Source: a virus. Taken from it: a stretch of DNA of 64,000 bases. Within the stretch, counting starts at the first letter, position 1. Every line of letters starts with the position of its first letter. The stretch spans positions 1 to 64,000 of IMG/VR virus record IMGVR_UViG_3300025154_000049. One strand, written 5' to 3'. The position numbers and the translations under genes are program-made. The notes under the pieces were generated by a model. The model searched no databases, was not told where the DNA came from, and saw nothing but the letters and a program-made list of their open reading frames with translations. Positions 59,591 to 64,000 of this stretch are shown here, piece by piece.

Positions 59591-59873
59591 AACACTCTTC
59601 TAAATTTTTTATAGTTTCTCGTCTTTTATTTAATAAAAAATATAAATAATTTAATATATTAATATCCTCTGAAACGATATCTAATTTTATAGATATTTCC
59701 AACATACCTTTATCTGCCTTATTATTCTTTAATGCAAAATAAGTATTCTTTTCATCTGGTTTTACTTTAACTGTTTGATTTTCAATACTTATCTTTAACT
59801 CAGAACAAACTTCGGAGATAATTAAAAAGTCAACCTCACTTAAATTACAAAGAGTTTTCCTGAATTCCGCCAC
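59571..59873 (-). CDS. small hypothetical late protein, convergent with glycosidase
   Basis: 100 residues with a GTG start. Composition is mixed, no motif (LSEVDFLIISEVCSELKISIENQTVKVK). Its last 20 bases overlap the 3' end of the glycosidase-like gene. Late-type element 30 bases upstream. Confidence 0.4.
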   Translation of the reverse strand: MAEFRKTLCNLSEVDFLIISEVCSELKISIENQTVKVKPDEKNTYFALKNNKADKGMLEISIKLDIVSEDINILNYLYFLLNKRRETIKNLEECFSIPQQ

Positions 59874-59899
59874 GTATCCCCACCACCCTCTTAATGAAT

Positions 59900-60127
59900 C
59901 TAAATATAATATAAATTATTTATAATGAGTAAATCATGTAGATTTTTACCTAATCCACAAGACCAACAACCAGTATAATATGTATGTGGAATGGGAGATT
60001 GGTTATCTCTAGTACTTATAACCTCCTCGACACTTATTACACAATTAGTGTCTATATTTCTAATAACTTTGAATAGTATTGTCCTACAATTGGGACAACA
60101 TAAATAAGAACCCTCGTAGATAATCAT
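59900..60127 (-). CDS. zinc-ribbon protein
   Basis: 75 residues. Two CxxC pairs, CCPNC and CWSCG, about 40 residues apart, form a zinc ribbon. Overlaps the helical-repeat gene by 4 bases. Could bind DNA or RNA polymerase; unknown. Confidence 0.5.
   Translation of the reverse strand: MIIYEGSYLCCPNCRTILFKVIRNIDTNCVISVEEVISTRDNQSPIPHTYYTGCWSCGLGKNLHDLLIINNLYYI
59903..59912 (-). promoter_or_regulatory. late-type promoter element
   Basis: Exact element followed by TTTAG, 30 bases before the 100-aa gene; it lies within the end of the zinc-ribbon gene. Confidence 0.55.
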
Positions 60128-60714
60128 AAAGACCCTCTGAGTTCATTCAACATTTCTATTTTATATATAAAATCTTTATCTTTTTTATATAGTTTTTTAA
60201 GATTACTATATTCTAAAAGAGTGTCTAAATCAAAACTAGCTAAATATTTTTCTATAAATTCTTTAGTTAAATCGTCTCTTTCAGATATCCATTCCCAGTC
60301 TATTATAGAATGTTTATCCACTATAAGTTTTTCTAGCCTAGGCAAAGAAGCTCTTTTGTTAATACCTCTAACTATGTTATTATCTTTCCAAATCATTTGA
60401 GGTCTATTTAGAAAATGGTCAAGTATGTTATCTGTTAATAATATAGTATGTTCTATCAGTATGTCATAGTTCCAATATTCTTTTAATTCTTCACACTCTA
60501 AAAGTTCTTTGCTATAGTTTTTTCTCTTAGACAGTTCCCAGAAATGTAACTGGTTTCTATATTTTAAGATAAAATCCTCTGGTAGCCTATATCTCCATTG
60601 GCAACTGAGGAAACCCCACATTATATAATGTAGGTTTAAAGTACCATCATCCATTTCTTTGTAATCTCTAAGAAATCTTTCAGTATATTTATATCTATGT
60701 CTTTCTGTATACAT
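60124..60714 (-). CDS. helical-repeat protein
   Basis: 196 residues of tandem short helical units (LPEDFILKYRNQLHFWELSKR, DLTKEFIEKYLASFDLDTLLEY), a repeat also present in the 118- and 129-residue proteins at 50 kb. Function unknown. Expressed from a consensus-like promoter with a Shine-Dalgarno-masking hairpin. Confidence 0.5.
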   Translation of the reverse strand: MYTERHRYKYTERFLRDYKEMDDGTLNLHYIMWGFLSCQWRYRLPEDFILKYRNQLHFWELSKRKNYSKELLECEELKEYWNYDILIEHTILLTDNILDHFLNRPQMIWKDNNIVRGINKRASLPRLEKLIVDKHSIIDWEWISERDDLTKEFIEKYLASFDLDTLLEYSNLKKLYKKDKDFIYKIEMLNELRGSL

Positions 60715-60717
60715 AAA

Positions 60718-60749
60718 AACTCCTTAAGTATATGATACCACAAGGAGTT
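60718..60749 (-). promoter_or_regulatory. Shine-Dalgarno-masking hairpin
   Basis: On the minus strand AACTCCTT pairs with AAGGAGTT around a 16-base loop that contains the -10. Read-through RNA would hide the ribosome site; locally started RNA would not. Confidence 0.65.
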
Positions 60750-60760
60750 ATAACTGTCAA
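60732..60760 (-). promoter_or_regulatory. host-type promoter TTGACA-N17-TATCAT
   Basis: -35 at 60755-60760, -10 at 60732-60737 with TGG before the -10. Confidence 0.7.
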
Positions 60761-60767
60761 TACTGAA

Positions 60768-61469
60768 TTACTTAATTGTGTATTTACGTAACAATTCGGG
60801 ATTAATCAGTTCTAGTCCCGCAACGTGTATAAATTCATTATTAAATATTGTCAATGAATCTTTAATATGATATATTAACGGTTTTTCTTCCACTAAATCA
60901 ACGGTATATATGTCTCTTGAGGGAATCCTACTGGAATGGAATAATAAATCCCCTTCTAAAGTATCCCCTATGAATCTTAAACTTGTATTATCTATAGTAG
61001 GTTGAATAGGATAGTTTAAATCTAGTACATCATTACCTATTATGATAACTCTTGTATTTTCTCTTTTTTCAAAAACAGCTTTCTTGGATAAATTGACTGT
61101 TATGTTTATATCGGATAAGATATAATTCATAAAATTGTTATTAATGATAGCAGAGACTTTATTGGAAGCTTCGTTTATTTTATCCATTCTAGGGACTTGT
61201 TTATAAACAAGCTCATTAAGAACTTCTAAATCACAAGGGAGTTTTATTTTAATAGGAATATATTTATTAGTTTTAATGTTAATGTCTGCTTCATGAAGTT
61301 TAAAGGCGGGAGTATTTTCCGTTATTCTTATTTCAGCTATAAGACTTATAATACTATTACTAATTATATTTCTAAGTACTGCTTCCCCATATTTTTCTAA
61401 TTGTGTTTTATAACCACTTGGAGGTAATTCTGATAGTTGTTTAAGAAATAATTCTATATGATTTTGCAT
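60768..61469 (-). CDS. hypothetical protein
   Basis: 233 residues from the ATG at 61469 (MQNHIELFLKQ), with GGAG at 6 bases. Residues 60-200 form a beta-rich part (NKYIPIKIKLPCDLEVLNELVY, RVIIIGNDVLDLNYPIQPTIDNTSLRFIGD). No family recognised. A variant late-type element (TTATATTTTA) lies about 30 bases upstream. Confidence 0.4.
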   Translation of the reverse strand: MQNHIELFLKQLSELPPSGYKTQLEKYGEAVLRNIISNSIISLIAEIRITENTPAFKLHEADINIKTNKYIPIKIKLPCDLEVLNELVYKQVPRMDKINEASNKVSAIINNNFMNYILSDINITVNLSKKAVFEKRENTRVIIIGNDVLDLNYPIQPTIDNTSLRFIGDTLEGDLLFHSSRIPSRDIYTVDLVEEKPLIYHIKDSLTIFNNEFIHVAGLELINPELLRKYTIK

Positions 61470-61514
61470 AGTATTCTCCAATTGAAATTAACTCTTTCAT
61501 TTAAAATATAAAAT

Positions 61515-61540
61515 AAGACCCTCTTTAACTGAAGGGTCTT
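61515..61540. terminator. bidirectional terminator after small peptide gene
   Basis: AAGACCCT pairs with AGGGTCTT; A and T runs on both sides. Confidence 0.75.
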
Positions 61541-61582
61541 ATTTAATTCGTATTATCTGGACTCTCCCAGAAGTATTAACCA

Positions 61583-61660
61583 CTAAGGCAGGTTTCGCAC
61601 TTTATTAAAATTACTAAAGATAGTATTCGGGTTGTGGGGTTTAGACACCCACGTAATCAT
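61583..61660 (-). CDS. 25-residue peptide in its own transcription unit
   Basis: MITWVSKPHNPNTIFSNFN and six more residues. AAAGGA lies 8 bases before the ATG; the unit has a consensus promoter (61725-61753) above and a terminator (61515-61540) below. A GTGGG/CCCAC stem-loop sits inside the coding part, so the RNA itself could instead be the product. Low but real support. Confidence 0.45.
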   Translation of the reverse strand: MITWVSKPHNPNTIFSNFNKVRNLP

Positions 61661-61724
61661 AACTATCATCCTTTCAAATAAAACTAAAACTTTTATAATT
61701 TAAATAAAATATATGTATAATTGT

Positions 61725-61753
61725 ATTATCTCACAAAACAGTTAAGTTGTCAA
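61725..61753 (-). promoter_or_regulatory. host-type promoter TTGACA-N17-GATAAT
   Basis: -35 at 61748-61753, -10 at 61725-61730 with TGA before the -10; drives the small 61.5-61.7 kb unit. Confidence 0.7.
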
Positions 61754-61754
61754 G

Positions 61755-61955
61755 TTAAAAATTGTTAAGAAATAAAAGATTTAATTTATCCTGAGCTTCT
61801 AAAAATTCTTTCATTTTCTTTATTTTGAAATCATCTTCATTTAAATAGAACATAGACTGTTTTATAAAATTCTCAGAAATAACATATAGCTCATTATTTA
61901 CATCTATTACTTTATTTCTAAACACTTCTTTACTATCAGTTAGATGTTCAAACAT
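61755..61955 (-). CDS. small hypothetical protein
   Basis: 66 residues, mainly helical (NELYVISENFIKQSMFYLNEDDFKIKKMKEFLEAQDKLN). AAGGAG ribosome site. No motif recognised. Confidence 0.4.
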   Translation of the reverse strand: MFEHLTDSKEVFRNKVIDVNNELYVISENFIKQSMFYLNEDDFKIKKMKEFLEAQDKLNLLFLNNF

Positions 61956-61968
61956 ATAGTCTCCTTAA

Positions 61969-62238
61969 TTAATCAGTATAAATTAGAACTCTGTAACATT
62001 TTTTAGATTCATTATTAGTGTAAGGCTCTACTGTTCCTCCATAATGTCTAGCCACTAAATCATCAAACCTGCATCCATTATCACAGAAAGCTATCAGATT
62101 TAATAAATCTCCGTTTAATTTTTCCAATAACTTTTCTTCCGCTCCCCTATATAAAGTAACATGGTATTCTTTCATGGTTTTATATCTTGAGGGAATTCTT
62201 TTTATCTTAAGGGAGCCATTTATTTCCGATATCTTCAT
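61969..62238 (-). CDS. small hypothetical protein
   Basis: 89 residues from the ATG at 62238 (MKISEINGSLKIKRIP), with AAGGAG at 6 bases; the ORF's own TTG would be poorer. Contains KEYHVTLYRGAEEKLLEKL and a cluster CDNGC. Function unknown. Confidence 0.45.
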   Translation of the reverse strand: MKISEINGSLKIKRIPSRYKTMKEYHVTLYRGAEEKLLEKLNGDLLNLIAFCDNGCRFDDLVARHYGGTVEPYTNNESKKCYRVLIYTD

Positions 62239-62254
62239 GCACAACTCCTTAACT

Positions 62255-62277
62255 AATCTATATTATTAGTATAGATT
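62255..62277. promoter_or_regulatory. inverted repeat over a -10, operator-like
   Basis: AATCTATA and TATAGATT, seven bases apart, form a perfect inverted repeat that covers the -10 at 62268-62273; a repressor site is possible. Confidence 0.4.
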
Positions 62278-62296
62278 ATAATGAAAAATAATTCAA
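62268..62296 (-). promoter_or_regulatory. host-type promoter TTGAAT-N17-TATACT
   Basis: -35 at 62291-62296, -10 at 62268-62273. A 20-base element immediately upstream (62291-62310) is shared with the 63480 promoter. Confidence 0.6.
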
Positions 62297-62313
62297 GCAT
62301 TTGTAACGAAGGA

Positions 62314-62592
62314 TTACATAAAAATACGTTGTTTTTTATGTAACATAGTCTTTTCATCCAACTCGTAAAATATCGACCTTCTGTAGTTTTCTATGATATT
62401 AGGATATCTGTCCTTCAATCTCATTAACTCTATCCCTGTTATGTTTTTTCCATCAGAAGAAAGAGAGTTAATCTGGAATCCAAATACTCTAAGAATAGGA
62501 TTTAATATTATTTTAAGGATACTTCTATGATTACATATATTATAATCACCAGTAACTCCTTTTTTATATATAACTCCCAGATACCACTTCAT
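62314..62592 (-). CDS. small hypothetical protein
   Basis: 92 residues, basic, with LKDRYPNIIENYRRS and YELDEKT. Directly follows the SANT-repeat gene and probably shares its transcript. Function unknown. Confidence 0.4.
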   Translation of the reverse strand: MKWYLGVIYKKGVTGDYNICNHRSILKIILNPILRVFGFQINSLSSDGKNITGIELMRLKDRYPNIIENYRRSIFYELDEKTMLHKKQRIFM

Positions 62593-62593
62593 A

Positions 62594-63445
62594 TTATTTT
62601 TTATCCCTTAGTTTATTTTTTAGTTTATTTTTTAGTTTTTCTATCTTAATAGCGTATTTGGTTTCTTGTTTTTCTAAGACAGTGTTAAATTTATTATCTG
62701 CTTTATCAAGTTTCTTTACATAGTTCTCTTTTTCTTTTTCTAAGTTATTTATAACTTTATTTTTCTTAGTCAAATTTGATTTTAGAGATTTTATTTCTTG
62801 ATGTAATTGTTTTTTATCTTTAACACTTACTTTAGATTCTGTAATTATGCTCCCAGAAATAAAGCCTAGATGGATAGCTTTTTGGAATACTTGAGATGGG
62901 GTTAATTGAAGCTCTTTCGCTATGGTTTCTACAGTTACTTTAGAAGCAACTTTTTCTCTTACTACGTTAAGTTGCTCTGGAGTCCAGACATGTCCCCGAG
63001 ACTTTCTCCTACCAACAGCACTCTCTGTGGATAATCTACCTATTACTGAATTAAGAGGTCTCCCTAGGATAACTGAAATCTCATAATTAGTATACTTGTC
63101 TTTTTTAAGAGCCTTTAAAGTATCAATTTCACTCTCTTTCCAAGAATTTTTAAATTGTTGGACTCCCATTATGCCTCTTATCTCCCCACGTTTAGCTGTT
63201 ATAGCACTGAAGGTTCTATCGGGTAATATTTTCATTAGTTCAAAAACAGACATTCTAGGACTTGTTTTTATGACATTTAATTCTTCATCTGTCCATTTGT
63301 CAAAAGAACTTCCCCTATATAGTACTTTTATCTTTTCTAATATCTGGTCTTCCGTTCTTTCTGGAAGTAGTTTCTTAAGAGTTATTAGGGTACTGCCCAT
63401 ATTTTGTTTTAATAATTCTGTTTCTTGTTTAGTCCATTTTTTCAT
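62594..63445 (-). CDS. protein with four SANT/Myb-like repeats and coiled coil
   Basis: 283 residues. Four tandem repeats begin WTKQE, WTDEE, WKESE and WTPEQ, each followed after about 30-35 residues by a R-T/P-x-x-x-I-x-x-R/K helix, the pattern of SANT/Myb DNA-binding domains as used by phage homing proteins. Residues 210-283 are a lysine-rich coiled coil (KKLDKADNKFNTVLEKQETKYAIKIEKLKNKLKNK). It could be a transcriptional regulator or a DNA-bridging protein. Its own TTGAAT/TAAAAT promoter is upstream. Confidence 0.6.
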   Translation of the reverse strand: MKKWTKQETELLKQNMGSTLITLKKLLPERTEDQILEKIKVLYRGSSFDKWTDEELNVIKTSPRMSVFELMKILPDRTFSAITAKRGEIRGIMGVQQFKNSWKESEIDTLKALKKDKYTNYEISVILGRPLNSVIGRLSTESAVGRRKSRGHVWTPEQLNVVREKVASKVTVETIAKELQLTPSQVFQKAIHLGFISGSIITESKVSVKDKKQLHQEIKSLKSNLTKKNKVINNLEKEKENYVKKLDKADNKFNTVLEKQETKYAIKIEKLKNKLKNKLRDKK

Positions 63446-63479
63446 AAATATATTTTTCTCCTTTTATAATACTATCTTA

Positions 63480-63508
63480 ATTTTATCATTACTTAATTAG
63501 ATATTCAA
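63480..63508 (-). promoter_or_regulatory. host-type promoter TTGAAT-N17-TAAAAT
   Basis: -35 at 63503-63508, -10 at 63480-63485 with TGA before the -10; shares a 20-base upstream element with the promoter at 62268. Confidence 0.6.
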
Positions 63509-63539
63509 GTATTTGTAACGAAACATTTACATACCAAAA

Positions 63540-63573
63540 AAACCCGCCTAACTTAATAGGGGGGGTTTCTTAG
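63540..63573. terminator. terminator below the Zn-finger peptide gene
   Basis: AAACCC pairs with GGGTTT-type sequence (63541-63546 with 63564-63570); followed by a T run on the minus strand (TTTTTTTGG). Separates these genes from the SANT-repeat operon. Confidence 0.6.
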
Positions 63574-63606
63574 AGCTAAGATATACCGATTTATACAGTA
63601 GGTACT

Positions 63607-63762
63607 CTAGTGTTTATCTATATTCATTTTCTTTTCCATATCTTCAAGATAATCATAATATTGTTTAACGGAGATATTATGTACTTGTCTGACATGGGAA
63701 GACAAACTTTTATTATTTTTAAAAAGATATCCACATAAAGAACAATTAGTCTTGGCATCCAT
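63607..63762 (-). CDS. small C2H2 zinc-finger protein
   Basis: 51 residues beginning MDAKTNCSLCGYLFKNNKS. The spacing CxxC-x12-H-x4-H (CSLC...HVRQVH) is a textbook C2H2 finger, followed by NISVKQYYDYLEDME. Fingers of this type with a Y-Y-D-x-L tail are found at the start of phage HNH proteins, so this may be a cut-down remnant or a stand-alone finger. Overlaps the upstream 75-aa gene by 17 bases in another frame. Confidence 0.6.
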   Translation of the reverse strand: MDAKTNCSLCGYLFKNNKSLSSHVRQVHNISVKQYYDYLEDMEKKMNIDKH

Positions 63763-63973
63763 GTTCTTTTTCCATATCTTTTAAATAGTCGTAATACCTA
63801 TCACATGATGCGAGGTGTGCTTTAGCAATAGCTTTAGCTATATCTGGGTGATTTGTATGTTCACTTTCTACTTCTACCCCTTTTTTTAATTGACCCTCAT
63901 CGAAATCAGAATCTGGGTCTTGACTGTGTTTTAATAGTTTAACCAAGTCTGTTATTCTACCCATTTTACCCAT
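63746..63973 (-). CDS. small hypothetical protein at right edge
   Basis: 75 residues (MGKMGRITDLVKLLKHSQD...). Its end, YYDYLKDMEKEHG, repeats the YYDYLEDMEKK of the Zn-finger peptide next to it, so the two share a C-terminal motif. Any promoter would be beyond the window. Confidence 0.45.
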   Translation of the reverse strand: MGKMGRITDLVKLLKHSQDPDSDFDEGQLKKGVEVESEHTNHPDIAKAIAKAHLASCDRYYDYLKDMEKEHGCQD

Positions 63974-64000
63974 AATGATATTATCTCTTTCTAAATGTTA

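Noticed and set aside
61583-61680. tRNA gene
   Set aside because: The stem-loop lacks a cloverleaf, anticodon arm and TTC loop; it is better explained as a single hairpin in a small unit.

Overview
The window is part of an AT-rich genome of a large contractile-tailed phage (myovirus). The host is most likely a low-GC Gram-positive bacterium. Two things point there: strong AAGGAG-type ribosome sites, and many near-consensus TTGACA-N17-TATAAT promoters that nearly all carry the extended TGn -10 typical of Firmicutes. No host gene, integrase or lysogeny repressor was seen. Almost every gene is on the minus strand; the exceptions are at 40033-40855, 51088-52677 and 58904-59590.

Layout, in minus-strand order from high to low coordinates. 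(1) About 57.6-64 kb: small early-type genes, including a Zn-finger peptide, a protein with four SANT/Myb-like repeats, thymidine kinase and many orphans, plus a plus-strand secreted phosphodiester-glycosidase-like gene. (2) 53-57.5 kb: two paralogous fibre genes, each built from six plus six kelch-like repeats. (3) 51-52.7 kb: a plus-strand operon ending in an HNH endonuclease. (4) 44.7-51 kb: small genes plus a MoxR AAA ATPase next to a VWA/metallopeptidase protein. (5) 41-44.6 kb: fibre genes and a one-helix membrane protein. (6) 37.4-40.9 kb: small head-like proteins, a PD-(D/E)XK nuclease and two divergent promoters. (7) 36.8-37.4 kb: a 680-bp non-coding region with 62-bp direct repeats and its own promoters. 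(8) 29-36.8 kb: Toprim protein, a sigma-like factor, terminase and portal. (9) 16.3-29.8 kb: acidic core proteins, a prohead protease fused to a scaffold-like coiled coil, major capsid protein, head completion, ADP-ribosyltransferase-like proteins and other probable internal head proteins. (10) 1-16.2 kb: neck, sheath, tube, chaperone, tape measure, hub, spike, gp25, J, I and a partial tail-fibre gene.

Two transcription systems are visible. About fifteen host-type promoters precede non-structural genes. A separate 10-bp element (minus strand TTATATTATA, usually followed by TAG or TAGG) occurs 20 times, always on the minus strand, and 18 copies lie 22-69 bases before a start codon, mostly of virion genes. 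Several overlap the U-tract of the preceding terminator. The 198-aa sigma-region-2-like protein at 34338-34934 is the obvious candidate to read it. Other points of interest are a shared N-terminal peptide on many head-region proteins (candidate capsid-targeting signal), the 680-bp non-coding region, Shine-Dalgarno-masking hairpins at two promoters, a beta-module repeated in three tail proteins, and several genes too short for routine calling (9907-10020, 57639-57731, 61583-61660, 63607-63762).
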